A stretch of DNA of 64,000 nucleotides from Stichopus chloronotus (lineage: Eukaryota > Echinodermata > Holothuroidea > Aspidochirotida > Stichopodidae): the NCBI GenBank assembly GCA_021234535.1, contig CM037832.1:8253575-8317574 (forward strand), in the 5' to 3' direction. The translations under genes were made by a program, and so were the position numbers. Each line of letters opens with the position of its first letter. Position 1 is the first letter of the stretch. Shown here in pieces: positions 12,441-26,500 of this stretch. The notes beneath the pieces are model-generated. The model saw nothing but the letters and a program-made list of their open reading frames with translations. It did not search any database and was not told the origin of the DNA.

Positions 12441-13639
12441 CCATCCTCCAACACTTTTTTTCTTTTCTCCTCACCCAATATTTTTTTATTCTGTTGAGCA
12501 TGGCTACTCAATCTGCATAAATTCCTTCAAGCAAATACTCCACATGGCATAAACCTGCAATTAAGGAAATAAGATTTTACAAAACTTTTTAAACACCACA
12601 TGGTCAACCCTACTTTGTAATTTCCAATAGTGTTTTACATTTTGATTCATTCCATATGTGCTTAATTTAAAAAAAAGTTTAAAAGGTACTCACAATGTAC
12701 AGGAGGCTCTATCTTTAGTTTCCCAATTAGGAAAATCTATGGACCCGCTCATGAAGGCAAAAATGTGAGAGGGGCCATGACTTGCAAAAGTCAGATGTGA
12801 TTATGAAACTTATTCCAAAGTTGGTCTCCAATGACTTCATATGTGACCGCCGTATCATCAACCCCCATATGGTTTCCCTCTTAGATGTGCATAACGATAG
12901 ACAAGACACAGGAAGTCAAAAATGGTGTTGTTAGTTTGTTGACTAATGGCTTGTTGTCTTGTCTGGGTCAGAGCGATTGTTGCTACTAATTATTGTAGGG
13001 TATGCAGTACCCTCCCCCTCCCTGAAATGACATACAATTAAGACTATTGCTCTAATTATCATGTACTGAAAATATGTGCAGAATCCACAGCTACATTATT
13101 TTACTGCAACTTGCCTTTGGAAGTTTCTCAAATAAAAACTGCCCCACTGTACTTCGAAATGGATTAACTCAGAGTCTACTAATGTGTTGCAACTATAACC
13201 GGTATGTTAATTGTTGGGGGCTTTTCACTGTTAAACAAGAGATGTTTGGTAACTGAAATTTCATTTCATCAATTTGCATTGCATTCCAGGGATTATGTAA
13301 GAGCTTACAGCTGAGTATTCCTCATTGTGCTGTTTTGTTCTCTATAAAGCTATAATGCAATAGCTTCATGAGTTCTCCAATGAGTATCCTTGGATTAATA
13401 CATAACACCTGTCGTTTAATCTACTGCGCGTATTATCACGAACGTCGGCTTTAACGAATGTCCGCAACATTCAACTATTTTCAAAGTCAGGAATTTTCTC
13501 TAAATGTACGGTTACATGCTATAACTTACTCAAACAACACACTCCTTAGTATGGAAAGTGAAAGCAATGAGGGGTACAGTACTGCTGTAAATATGTAGGC
13601 AATACACATGAGCAGCACCCTCTTTCACTTTCATGACGT

Positions 13640-15890
13640 AATAACATTTTTCATGTGTATATTATTATTATTATTATTTTTATTATTATTCCAAAATTTA
13701 TGAAGCGCCACTACTACAAAATTATAATCTGTTGTGATGTGCAGTATAAAATATCTAATACGAAAAAGAAAACAGGAAACCAATAAAAGTTAAAGATCTA
13801 AACATGTAAAGCTTGTCTAAAAAGGTAAGTCTTAAGATTTGATTTAAAAATACTTATAGATGAGCACCGTTTAAGATTATCTGGAAGGGAGTTCCAGAGT
13901 CAAGGACCAGCCACAGCCAAAGCACGTTCACTGAAAGAAGTCGAGAACTAAGGGACAATTAAATGGATGGAGGAAATAGAATGCAGCTGGTACTTCAAAC
14001 CCTCCCTCTTTGACAATAAACAAGATAAATAATCAGGGGCCATATCATTGAGTGCTTTAAACACAACAAGGATCACCTTAAAACGAATTCTATACTTCAC
14101 CGGTAGCCAGTGGAGGTCGTGCAAAATTGGTGAGATATGACAAAATTTGGGGGTAAGAGTTACCAGTCTGGCTGCAGCGTTTTGAACCCTTTGTAGTTTG
14201 TTAATAACACTGTCAGGTAGCCCATATAATAATGCATTACAATAGTCAAGATGACTGGTTATAAAAGCATGCACCAAAGACATGCATCCTCAGAAAGCAT
14301 CTTCCTAATTTGACTTATCCTAAATAGCTGGGAAAAGACTTACTGCAAATTTTACTGACATGAAAATCAAATTGAAAATATTTATCAAACCAAATACCAA
14401 GCTTACAAAGTTCAGTTACAGCATTGATTTACACATTTCCAACTAATGTAGAGTTCGTAAAAAGCTTGGAAAGCATTCTTTGGGAGCCAATATTTAAAAA
14501 TTCTGTCTTACCATCATTAATCTTAAGCTTACTCTTAACTAACCAATTACGAACATCAGAGATACAACATTGCATGGCATTTAAGGCTTCAGTCTCCGAA
14601 AATTTGTCATCAGGTTTAAAAGATAAATACAGTTGCATGTCATCCGCATAAGTGTGGGCCCTTGGGAGGTAGGAAGACAAGACACCAAAAAGCTTACTAG
14701 CGTAGAGAACAAATAAGACTGGTCCTAGACAGGAACCCTGTGGGACTCCATATTTCAGGTTAAAATCTCTAGAAAATGAATCATTGACATTAATATGCTG
14801 TGTACGGTTTAGGAGGCAGGAACGAAGCCAGCTTGCCGCCTGCTCACTAATGCCAAAATCACATTCTAAAATCTCAAGGAGTACTGGATAATCTACAGTA
14901 TCAAAAGCAGCACTTAAATCAAGCATCACTAAAAAAGTGACCTGTTGCTTATCCATATTCTGCAAAACCTTAACAAGTGCATTCTCAGTACTGTGAAATG
15001 GTTGACATGCAGACTGGCACATAGGGAGTAAACTGTGCATATTAGTATGAGTCATAATTTCTTCTACAACTGCTTTTTTCTGTCATCTTAGAGATAAACG
15101 GGTGGTTGCTTATAGGTCTATAATTAGCAAAAGATGTATCAGGACCTGATTTCTTTTGAACGGGTCAAACAGTGGCACATTTCCAGGAGTCAGGAAACTC
15201 ATGCGTAAGAAGAGAGAGATTAAGCATCATTGTGATGACTGGGGACAAAACATCTAAACAGTTCTTTAAGAGAAACGTAGGGATTGGGTCAAGAGAACAG
15301 CAAGAATTTGAACTAGAAATTATGAGTCTATTGACATCATTTACGGTCAAAGGCTCCAATTTTGATAAAGATGGAATATTTCTGTTAAACATGTCTAAAC
15401 CAACTATGGAATTTGTTTCAACGTCAGCATTGTCAATTTTATCACGTATCAAATCAAGCTTACGAACAAAAAATTCACCAAAATCACAGGCAAGTTGATA
15501 TGTGTCAACAGTGTCCGCTAAATTTGATAAATGGTTATTACCAGTAACTTCATTTAATACTTTGAAGAGTTTTCTTGGATTGTGGGAGTTTTCATTAATA
15601 AGTCCATTATAATAATTCCTGCGGCATTCAGCAAGAGCGACTTTCCTTCGCTTTCGTTTCAGTTCAGGATGGTCCGAGTACCAGGGAAAAGTAGTGAGAG
15701 CTACCTTAAGTACTAACATTTTTAAGGGGTGCATGACAATCAAGAATGCGTCTTAAAGTAGTACTGAAACAGTTTGCAGCTGTGTTTACATCAAGCCATT
15801 CCTCTGTATACAGGTTAGAAGATAAAATATCCTGCTTGAACTGATCAATGGACTTGTACTTCTGATAGGAGAACTCCTCTTGCGTATATA
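13640..15890 (-). mobile_element. Degenerate non-LTR retrotransposon (L2/CR1-like), 5'-truncated
   Basis: Three broken minus-strand frames in order encode ORF2 pieces. 15165-15743 has the pre-RT region (FFVRKLDLIRDKI, LDPIPTFLLKNC). 14429-15055 is the reverse transcriptase core (LDLSAAFDTVD, GVPQGSCLGPVLF, catalytic YADD near 14640-14650). 13948-14283 is the C-terminal tail ([31 protein letters not shown]). Its 3' end has a GCGCTTCATAAATTTTGG-like motif and an ATT-rich microsatellite tail, as in L2/CR1-like elements. Frames are broken near 15.06-15.17 and 14.28-14.43 kb. The N-terminal endonuclease is missing, so the copy is dead. Confidence 0.85.
13659..13692. repeat. ATT microsatellite at LINE 3' end
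   Basis: A run of TATTATTATT with one TTTTT interruption, directly abutting the LINE end. It is most likely the element's own 3' tail. Confidence 0.7.
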
Positions 15891-15999
15891 CCTACAGCAT
15901 GCAACATTGTTGTTGTAACTGATGACAAACAACATACTCTTGGCTTAGTAAAGGGGAGTTAATAAAAGTGTGTCTGATAAGGATTTGTGAAATTTTTCA

Positions 16000-18590
16000 A
16001 ACGTGGCAATAATAAGTACTGGGGTATACATGTATTACTGACCAGACACTGACCAGCTCACACTAGTGATGTTATGGAGTGTATTCAAATTCAGGTGATA
16101 CCACTCCTGTTCCATTTATTTTTGTACCTTAAATTAAAAAGTCACATCAAATGGTTACATTTATCAGAAAAGACCCACTTTTAACGATTTTTGGGCCTAA
16201 ATCTTTAACTATCATACAACTTTTTTTCTTTTTTCTACAGTACATGTCATCCAATGATACCAGTTTTGCATGTACATGTGGGTGGGACCTCTATGTAGGA
16301 ATATCCAATGGATTTGAGAAAACACTCAAAACATACATTGGAAAAAAAGGGAAAGAACTACAGTAGTAGTACAGTTAGGACACAGTGTTTTCAAAAAGGA
16401 TACCAACAGTATCAGGTTGCACCATCTTTGGCTCTGGAGATTATTTTCCAAGCTAAGCTTGGCAATTTAAAATGATAAGGATGCAATTCTTTTCTTGATG
16501 CCAAGCATCACACACACAACCACACTAAATCAGAGGACCTATTTACAAATGTGAAAGACGGAGTGTATCCGATTCCTCTTATCTAAGTATCTTCAGACAT
16601 GTTCCAAGAGGTTTTGTTGCTGTATTCTGAATAGGAGAGCCTATTCCTAGCTTTCAATCTTGACCTCACCTACCAAAGAAAGGGTATGAGACAGGGAACA
16701 CCCTGTTTTTAGAAAACATATTGCGAACCAGATCAGACAGATGAAGAGGCTGGCACTGTAATATACAGTCAATAATAATCTTCCAGTAATAAAAGTCATG
16801 AAGCTGTAAATGTCAATTTTTTTCAAATATTTTAGAACTGTAATTGACAGGAGCTTCCATTTGGAAACTTTCAAATACAGTATACTGAAATGGCATATAC
16901 ATCAGGATCTTTTATTCATGTTAAGATAGGATTGCTTAACATCATTGTACAATATATGGAGACTGTCTAAGGCCACTCCTACTGTACAAAGGTTGGATGC
17001 TACGCTGGATATCAGTTCATTTTTACCATTACCAAAGAATATCAGAGATATGAAAATTATACACATATAATAAGGATATTATATGATTACAAGTTATTTT
17101 AGGAATAAAGGCACACATGAGAAAAGTAAGTTAGCATTGATGGGTAGGGGAACCAAAATATGCGAAACGTTTTCAAGTCTGGCCCCTTTAGAGAAATAAC
17201 GAGGGATATGATTGCATTACTGTTCTTACCTTTGACATATCTTGTGCAGTTGAGCATTGTCATCTCATGCTGAGATTTCTTTACTAGGAGATATTTCTTT
17301 AAAGTCTACTGCTTACACCTGACATTTTCTTTTTGAGTGACAAGCTCAAGGTGCACCACTACACTGACTCACTATTGTTCCTTTTGTTCTATACATTTTT
17401 TCTGGTAAGAATATAGCTTTATGCAATGCATTAAAATTCAAGAACAGAAATAAAATACAAATAAAATGGTTTAATAAAAAACAACCAATCATTTCTCCTT
17501 ACTATGATTTGCTTGTTTATTGTTACTTGATCTGCACACTCTGCACTAAAATACAATTTATAATGAAAAGTTCCAAACTATATGTTTATGCAGAATCTAG
17601 TGCACCCCAAGCATTTTGATGAACTTTTTAATTCTTCAACTTATACCAATGGACAGTGTTAATACCTTACCTGTGAATCTTCCGTATATGCCTCTTTTCT
17701 GAGACAGTATCTAAGTAGTAAAAATAACTCCTTGACACAACAGTTATCTGCTACAGTATAGTGGGTTATTTACTTGTACACAAACTATGATACATGTCCC
17801 CTACCTAACATTGACATCAGTGCACATGACTTCACAGAGTGACTCCAACTATAAGGTAGATATGTTGCCAACTGTAAAGCCACCATTTCATCACAGGGGT
17901 TTTACTGTACATTTAACAGTGGTGGGGTAAGTATTCAATACAGGGGCCAACATTCTGCTGTTGAGTTCCTTACAACAATCTAGGCCCTACTCTATATTAG
18001 GCCTGCCTTTGCATCGTGAGTTTGATTGACAAATGCAACTTAACAAGTCTGAAAATGCTGTATACTTACCATTAGGTTCTTGTGTTGACCAGATAGCTGG
18101 CCCAACTAGTGGATCATTATTTCGCTAAGCCGGTATGTTTGTTGTTACTTATACACACAAAACATTGTAGGCCTAGATTGACGATAATTTACCTTAATTG
18201 CAACAAAACGAATAAAAATCATCAAAATAATTAGCAAAATCTGTTTGCATGAAATCTCTACACGATAATCTTTAAAAAATTTGACATGATTGGTCAAAAG
18301 TTTGTTGAAAACGAAAAAGGGGAAACGTCATTTTTGTCTACTCAGAACTGAGCGTATTACGTTCAATTGGAACTATGCCTACTTCAAGTTCGTTCAAGAA
18401 ATCCAAACCTGATGACAAACAGCAGACAAATTTTTCAGTCTGGCATTTCAACTGATTGAGGAAATAAGCCTATTTTATTTTGTCAGTGGTAAGTGATCTT
18501 TTGTCTATGCAGAAACTGTACACCTGACCTACTGTGTATAGTTCTTCATTTTACTTTTGCCAGTTTTGGTGGGTACAAGATACCAGGAGA
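16000..18590. other. Intergenic stretch, nothing recognised
   Basis: AT-rich, with only short unrelated open frames on both strands and no convincing exon or repeat boundary. Confidence 0.35.
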
Positions 18591-18599
18591 TAGTGGAAC

Positions 18600-18641
18600 A
18601 AATTTAGGCGTTAGGGGAGTCAAAAAGGTTGGGAACCACTG
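18600..18641 (-). mobile_element. hAT-like terminus, solitary
   Basis: AAAAAGGTTGGGAACCACTG at 18620-18640 is the mirror of a common hAT end (CAGTGGTTCCCAACC). I could not find a matching partner end with a target duplication nearby, so it is a fragment. Confidence 0.35.
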
Positions 18642-18897
18642 CTTCCGATTACTATCTTAGTTCTAACTTCTAAGATTTCAGCCTAGCCTAACGTAGGCCA
18701 CCAACATTGCAACAGTGACGATACTAACGTAGGTATATATGTTATTACCGATGCGGGCTATAATAACAGCCGTACAATGTCAATCGTAAACAAATATTAG
18801 TACATAGCCTACCACTGCATTTTGCACTTTTCCACTTGACACAAGTTTTAAGTTATGTCGTTTCGGTATTGTTGAGTTCCTTCTTTCTTCAGACTAG

Positions 18898-18986
18898 ATG
18901 CAATTTCAGGATGCCTTGAACAAATTCTCAAAAGTACTTGACGAGACCATACGGGATCAAATCGAAAATTTCTGGGTGGAAGATGA
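18898..18986 (+). CDS. Orphan start-codon exon of an unidentified gene
   Basis: A pyrimidine-rich acceptor (CTTCTTTCTTCAG) ends at about 18891. It is followed 6 nt later by an ATG and 89 coding bases, then a GTGAGT donor in phase 2. The peptide starts MQFQDALNKFSKVLDE and continues TIRDQIENFWVEDE. It is polar and probably helical. The layout fits a coding exon preceded by a 5' UTR intron. I do not recognise the protein, and no phase-compatible next exon was convincing before the micro-exon gene at 23.5 kb, so it may be a gene with long introns or a relic. Confidence 0.4.
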
Positions 18987-19779
18987 GTGAGTTGTTGTTT
19001 TAGACTTCATTTGCGGTACAACTCTGTATCCATTAGCATTGCCATCGAAGTACTATACTATGCGGACTCGTACCCTCACTCTGATCTGCGGTGCAATCGG
19101 TTGAAATTACGTCATTGAGCCATAGGAATATAGCGCAAGGGAGATCTGTACATTGAGATTACGTATACAGATCTGAGGGGGCAGACGCGGGAGTAAACAG
19201 ACTTTAGCATTAGGTTCCTCCATGGAACGCCAACTTATCAACAGAACACGCATTCGCTTTCATCGCACCTTCGAAGCTGCTTGGACGAATTGTGACATTT
19301 TTTTTGGAATTGTTCATGTAAAATTCTGATTTCCATTAGCATGAAAGAATATGTTCTTACATATCTTTTTCAATTGTTTTTCTTTGGTAGTATTTTAAAT
19401 GTTTTCTCATGCATTTCAAGTGTTTTGTAATGTAAGTTTTCTAATGTAAGTACCGAAACACCTGAAAACAATTACAGGTTTGTCCTGTCTAAAACTGGGT
19501 CTCTGTATTTATGAGTCTTACCTCACATTTAATGATTGGCTGAAAAAACATGAATATTTATATCTCAAGAAAACACGTATTGAGTGTTAGTGAGTATAAT
19601 TGATGACGAATTACATGCATGTAATTTTAATAGCGTGAAATTTGTACACAGATTGAGTAGGAATCCAAGTGATAGTTCGCGGATGTTGGTGTTACGAATG
19701 CAGCCAACCAGTGCATGAGTGTACGTCCGTTGCGTGGAAGGGCCGTCTGGGTGTGACACCCCCACACTGGGAGGTGTGG

Positions 19780-21800
19780 AGGTGTCTCATCTCCATCCCG
19801 GAAGTATGAAACACCAGTAGGAATTTTTCATATCTCAGTCAGCACATTTATGACATGAGGAGATGTCAAATATTGAACTATATTGCGTTTAAGGTTACCT
19901 GAAATTGACAAGTTTCTCAGTAAGTCTGGAATACCATTAAATTTGTTATAATTCACTCTAGAAGATATGACCTGAAAATCTGAAATACTGGTTGGAGGTC
20001 TTTATATACTCAGTCTAGCACATGTTATGACTTCAAAATAAGAGGCAGAATATTGCAACAGACTGTGTTAAAGGCTACATATAGTTGATAAAAAATTTCT
20101 CAAAATCGGTGACACCTCCTCCAGGCCAATCATCGCTCATTTTCATGCTTTCAGCCATTTATATCAAAGTACTATTTTATGACATTTTTTTTCTCATCAA
20201 CAAACGTGACCTATCATTTACAAAAGTTATCGGTGCAAGAACTAGCTCTACTTTATTATGCAATATCAACAGTTGTGGGCAAACTAACTGTAATCGCCAC
20301 AAAGTCTTTTTTTTTTCCCCTTTAGAACAATTTTTTGGAATTATACTTTCTCGGGAGCAAAATGTGAGTGTTATGGATGCAGAATATTGTACCAGATTTT
20401 GTCTAAGGTTACCTGGTAGTTGAAAATTACAAAAACAAAACTGTTTTCGGTAGAAAGTGAAAGTACGAAATTACGGCAGAATAAGTCATCAAGACAAAAG
20501 CAATCCAAATTTATACCCTTTTTTCCATAAAGAATGATGTTTTCCTCATTAATTGAGAAATTTGCATACATGAGATCCCTATTTTAAGGCTAGGCACATG
20601 CAGTCCAGGATATCCGGGAGCTGCGATTTCCTGCTTTTTGGGGAGTTTATATAGCCAAAGAGTTTCTGGTACCTGGTACCGTCAACCAAACGTTGTGCTC
20701 CGCGCTACACTCTCTGTCCAGACCCTCACTCCTGGGGTATGGGCACCGCATATGTCATATCAATGTCGTATAGACAATCTGTGCCCCCCCTTCATTAGAC
20801 CCCTGACCCTGGTAATTTATGTTCACATTCTATTCAAGTTTACCTTCTGCCTAACCGACAAAAGTTGTTGTCTTTCCTTTCGAAATTTCGCTGAAGATTT
20901 TGAACCACTCTCCTAGCTTGATGACATTTCGATGGAGATTTCTCGATATGTATTACCAATTTTCATACATTGTCGTTCAAATTGCAGATATGATATCCCT
21001 ATTTTAAGGCTGTATACATACAGTCTAGAACATAAACCCCGTTTCCGTCTAGGCCTATATGGGGAGCCAAAATGGTGGCGCTCCCCATAGGAGGTAATCA
21101 CGCTGATAAGTAACAAACAGACTTCGGGTGAAAAATCTCTGTTCCCCAAATTTCTAGGATCCCGTTCCCCTTTGTGATTAGTTCCCCCCCCCCCCGGCAC
21201 TATTTAATAAGTACTCAAAGCGAAATGAAAGAGGATTTTTCATTTATTTTGATTCTTGCCTCAAACCCACCTGCTACGGTGTTACCATTTTTCAAAGACT
21301 GAATTTATTTTTCATATGAATTGAGGAATTGTAGAGATCTTATCCTTATTTCAAGGCTACAATCTTGGACAAAATACCTTGGGACACCCCGCGCCCCCTT
21401 TCAATGTTGGCTATAGGATTGCTGTTCAAAGGATGCATTCACTTCTACAGCGCAACATTGGAAAGGGGCGCCGGGTTTCATGTTATCCTCTCACCTAAAA
21501 TTCAGTGTTATATTTGCAACATACGACAAAGTGTCCCAAAAATTTTGTCCAAGATTGTAGGTACATGATTCAGGTACACCCGGAAATTATTGAGTGGAGA
21601 GTGCCGTCAAAGTGGGTTAGAAATTTTCTTGTGCGCTCAGCGCAACTAATGGTGGCGCTCAGCTTCGTCTTAGGCCTGCCGTTACTCAGTCCCAGTCCCC
21701 CCCCCCCGCATATTTGGGGGAGCGCACTTTTCGTGAAGACTGCACCGTTTATTTAATTCTCGATCCCCTCCTGATGAGATACATTCCTAGTGAACGAAAC
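19780..21800. repeat. Field of degenerate satellite-like repeats (family R2 and relatives)
   Basis: Recurring phrases include AAGGTTACCTG, AAGGCTACATATAGTTGATAA, ATCCCTATTTTAAGGCTG, CAGTCTAGAACAT and TGGTGGCGCTCCCC, at about 19.9, 20.05, 20.4, 20.57, 21.0, 21.35 and 21.6 kb. Several C-runs break it up. No gene is visible. Confidence 0.55.
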
Positions 21801-21949
21801 TGTCGGGGTGGGGTCTCCACTAAGTTGGAAAATACATCCAGCCGGTAGAAATTCTGCCCCTTCACACCCCCTAAAGATATGACCCTACCTACGGCTTTGT
21901 GCGCTTGCAAGTATTTTGTGGGAGACCCTCTCCTTTTTTCGGAGAAATA

Positions 21950-22330
21950 AAGTTTACTTAAGGGAAGAAGGGCGTTTGGAATACACCAACATACAACATA
22001 CAAAACAAAATCATTGTTAAGCCATTCAGTCTCATCAATAAACATCTACCAAAGCTTCATCTCATCAAAACATTTTGCATGTCATGAGTAATGGAAGATC
22101 ATTCATTCATTGGAATTTTGAAAAGTTTGGGTGAACAAATTAGTGTTGAGCAACAAATAACTGATTTTCTATCTGTGAGAAGCTCATTTCTTCAAAAGAA
22201 GGTTTCTGTAGTTCCTTACTTTTCATAATCTATCATTCTACGTCCACAAACATTGGTTTCGAAAATATGGATGTTTTCTCTAAGACAAACGCCTTATTTC
22301 CCGTTAACTTATGCCTACTTACTGTGGTTA
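21950..22330 (-). mobile_element. Penelope-like element fragment
   Basis: Reverse-complement similarity to the interior of the 34.4-35.3 kb Penelope-like element: GGGCGTTTGGAATACACCAA, CTCATCAAAACA and GGTGAACAAATT blocks. Frames are heavily broken. It lies just left of the first duplicated unit. Confidence 0.6.
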
Positions 22331-23441
22331 TGATTGTAGGCCTATTGATAATAAATCAAAGAACATAATTAGGAAACCGCTTACAGCAACTTTATCTCTT
22401 CATTATGCACTATATAGTTAAACAGGGAGGAGACATTGTACTCCATCGAACTATTTTAGTCCACAAAAATGATACTTTAAGTGTAGTGTATGTTTCATCT
22501 CTTGAGGTCCTCACCTGAAACTTGGTGGTCACTGAGCGTCGTCAGTGGGTACACTAATCACGTGGGCAAATGACGTTGTGGGCAAATGACATGGGCTGGG
22601 ATGACCGATTGGGTTTCAAGGGTCGAAAAGGGTGTAATAATGAATGTATGTGAGTATGAGGGTGCATGTGAGTGTGTGTATCTGTCTGTCTGTCTGTCTG
22701 CGTTAACATGAAATATAGTTTAAGAGTGCCCGCGTACGGTAAGAGGTATAGTGTCGGCCAAATGATGAACATGACAGATGACGTAACTAAGGTTGCGGTC
22801 ACGATTATCTGAGCACAAAACACCGTATGCTGATTCAGCATTTCTATCCACAACAATCTGACGTACAACCAGTACTCTTTAGAGTATACACGCCTGCGGT
22901 GAAGGGGGCTTTAAAGGAATCGAGACGCATAAACAAAGAGCCACATTGGTCATTACAATAACTCAATACAATTTAGGTAAATATTGGTTCCAGAGAATTG
23001 CAGAAGTATGGGTACCACGGAAAAATACATTACGTGGTACGTATATACTTGTTTGCATTTCCTTACCATTTTACGCCATGTGCACACAAAAAATATTGTA
23101 ACCATGCATGCCCGTGAATGTAGTATGTGCGATTAAGTATACATGTGATTAATAACACAATTGTGAAAATAGTAGTTACCATGGGAACGATATGGGATGA
23201 GAGTTTGCAACTCCGTGGATTGTCCACTTGATGTATTTGGAGAACCTTCGAAAGTATGTGTCCATCCGGGAAGGTTTAACTGAAAAAAAAAAAAAGTAAT
23301 ACTTCCAAGTGGTTGACGATTGTTAACGTATGATATTAATTACTGTTTGCACTCAGAAAAATCATTCATTACGATTCAAATGTAAACCTGGTAATAATTT
23401 TATTGAAATGGTTTATTAATTAAGTCGATAATATCAAAATC

Positions 23442-23449
23442 CATAAAAG
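23442..23449 (+). promoter_or_regulatory. TATA-like box of MXA
   Basis: CATAAAAG about 120 bp upstream of the ATG, in a block well conserved with unit B (GCAATCTTATCCAGCC follows in both). In MXA the first T of TATAAAA is C, so it may be weaker than the MXB box. Confidence 0.45.
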
Positions 23450-23561
23450 TCCATTGCAATCTTATCCAGCCATATTCACCGACCAAGCGGTGGGGAAAGA
23501 GAGAACTATCAAATCCATTATTGACTAAAAAAATACCTACACGCAATCTGGTAAACCGTCA

Positions 23562-26500
23562 ATGATGAAAATGACTCCACGTAAAATCACGGTTTTCTTC
23601 TGCGCGATACTTCTGTTGAACTTTGCTGTCGCCCTGGGGAACAGTGCTGGGAAAGCAGAGACCAGAGGACTTACCGCAGCTAAGAAGAAAAGTGCTCTGT
23701 ACACTCATGGAGGTCATGTGAGTAAATGTTTCTTTTCTGCTCTGAATAAACTATATTCTCACAATAGACGATACCGCACTTGCTTTCAAAGCCGATATCT
23801 GGAGACCTTTCCTTTACATTTTACACTATACTTAATGTACAGGATGTCTATAAATACGCCTATATGTTGTTACTTCAGAGAAAAGGCCTAGCCATAAAAT
23901 AATCGGGTTTCATTTCATAAGGTCCCTAAATTCACAAGTACATATAAGTAATCTTGGCGGGTTTGCATTTCGACATGATGTTTCATCGTGGTCAGTTAAT
24001 GAGCGTGCGTTGATCGAAAGGAATTAGGGAACAACTTAGGCTGAATGAACGGAATTGTGCCCTTTCTTTCAACCAATAATAAACAAAAACTGAAGGATGC
24101 GAACGAAAATCGAGAACCTCCAGTCTGAATTCAAGATCCATTAAACAGTTCTCTTCTTCGTCATATAACTTTTTTTCAGTCTTTTTTCAACAAATGAACA
24201 GTTGTAAAATTTACAATAATTCATTCAGTTAAAAGACTGGGGAGTGAATATACGAAGCTTTAAAAAAACTTAAAAAGGCAGAAACAAAGCTAAATCAAAA
24301 TAGGAAATACAAAAACAAACCAGAAAAGTTAACAACACAGAAAATAAAAACAACAAGGAGAAACGGAACGGAAGAACAATAAGTGAAATTAATCCTCTTT
24401 ACAAAGTAAATGGGTTTTAAGCGTTTTTTTTTTTAAGTGCTCAAGTATTTGTTGTGTTGCAGGTAAGCAGGGAGGGAATTTCATATATTTATAACCTAGG
24501 TATCTGATACTGTTTTGGAGGATTTTAGTCTACACACATTGTATGACGAACTAGTTTGGTAGGAATGTACATCACCATGAAATTTAAAATAGTGTTTGAA
24601 AACTGAAGGGGAATTATTATGTGACCAACTATAACTGAAAATTGCGATAATATAGCGGCTTAAATCATAGAATATTGAAACATTTAATATTTCAAAGAGG
24701 GATGTACTGTGCCTTTAAAGGGTTTTGTTGATGATGAGGACGCATGCATCGTTTTGGGAGTAAAAACAGAGGTTGAATCCTTGAAGGAAAGCACTCCCCC
24801 AGACAATATTACAGTATAGGACATACATAGAAGTACAAGAAGAATGTGACTTGGTAATATATTGCATAGGGGATCAGAATACCAGTTACCTTAGATAATT
24901 TATTACTTATGTATATGATGTGATTTAACCAACTTAGATGTTGATCAATGATATAACTCTATAGGAACTTGACACTAGTAACAATTCTATTTTTAACACC
25001 GCAAAAGTCAAATGGTTTACCCGGTGATCTGAAAACAACATCCTTAAACATTTTACTTTGCCTAAAAACACTGGCATATCCATATCCTTTGTTCTTTAAG
25101 AAGTGAAACTGGTGCAAGGTAAATTAATATTAGAGGGGGATCTAAGGGGAGGGGAAATTATCAAAAATTCTTCTGCAACTAACTGCAGCAGTGAGGATTT
25201 AATGCAACAAGAGCTGAAGAGTGTACAATTATGAAAAAAACTGACATTTATTTTATATTCAGATCAATTTTTGACCCCCCCTAGTTTGGCTACGGTCCCT
25301 CCCGCCCCGTCTCTTGGTGAGATAAATTCGGAAAAATATCGTGCACAAGATGCAAGACGCTAAAATCTTGAATTATCACATAGTTGCACAACGGCATGGG
25401 AAGCTTGGATTTTCGACCGTAAAATCTTGGATTATCAAAAATAATTTTGTAAATAATCCAACATTGCGCTGAATCCAAGATTATCAAATTTACTTTTGAT
25501 AAACCTGCACGTTTTCGTCCCTCGATAATTCAAGATATATATACGTCAGTAATCCAAGATTATCGAAATATTATCCGATAATGCAAGATTTTTTAGTGTT
25601 AGGATCCATCTATGAGGAGAATCCAAGAGTTTCGATTCATCAGGTGTATCCAAATAATTTTATGATAAACTTGTATCTTTTACCTAAAAATCAAGTTTAT
25701 CAGACTAAATCCCCTATCATCTTGGATTATCAGTCGTTGAGATAGGATTCTCGACCGATGAAAAAGAAAACGTTTTAAAATAAGTTGAAATCTTGATAAT
25801 CATGAATCATAAAAAGTAAAAATGTTAGAATAATCTTGGATTTTCCAGCGATAAACCAATTTTATCAAACTTCCTCTGATAATCTTGGATTGTTGACATA
25901 CAGATATACACCAGGATTATTGAAATATCTTTGGTAGTCTTGGATTCTCGACTGATATATTGTCTTGGATTATCATTTGATGATCCAATGATTTACGGTT
26001 AAAATTGTTGGATAATCCAAGATGGTGGACTGACGTACAAAATTAATTGGATTATGTTGGATTATCGGTAGATAATCTTGATTTATCGGTTGAGAGTTCC
26101 CAACTCCCCTTCAACAGGGTTTTTGTCCTTTCCATTTTAAGATTTACTTTTGATAACTGCACTCTCTAGATCTGCGTCCTGTTGGTATATGTTATCTCTC
26201 CCTATACATCTGAAACTCCACTGGTAATAATTTCCGATTCTTCCGGTAAAACTTACGGAAATCGAAGATTAATTTCCATAATTTCAAAATGACAATTGTC
26301 AAAAGTTTCTACCTTAATCAAGTCTTCATCTTTCTGTGATAATAAATTAATTCATACCATTTGACATTAGTTCCACAAACACTTTTCACATTTCCTTTTC
26401 AGAAAGAAGCACTGAGAGAATTCTACCCCCACAAGGTAAACTGAGAATTGTTATGTCACTTAAGTTGTGTTGTTAACTTAATTGTTGAATTCTTTCAAGA

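Noticed and set aside
12289..12501. 70-aa minus-strand frame
   Set aside because: It overlaps a dispersed repeat (family R2) and is not kept in other copies.
18484..18640. 157-bp hAT MITE bounded by CAGTGGT and ACCACTG
   Set aside because: Only six or seven matching end bases and no target duplication. Only the right-hand terminus resembles hAT.
21749..22045. 98-aa minus-strand frame
   Set aside because: Overlaps a broken Penelope-like fragment and repeat sequence. No continuous domain.
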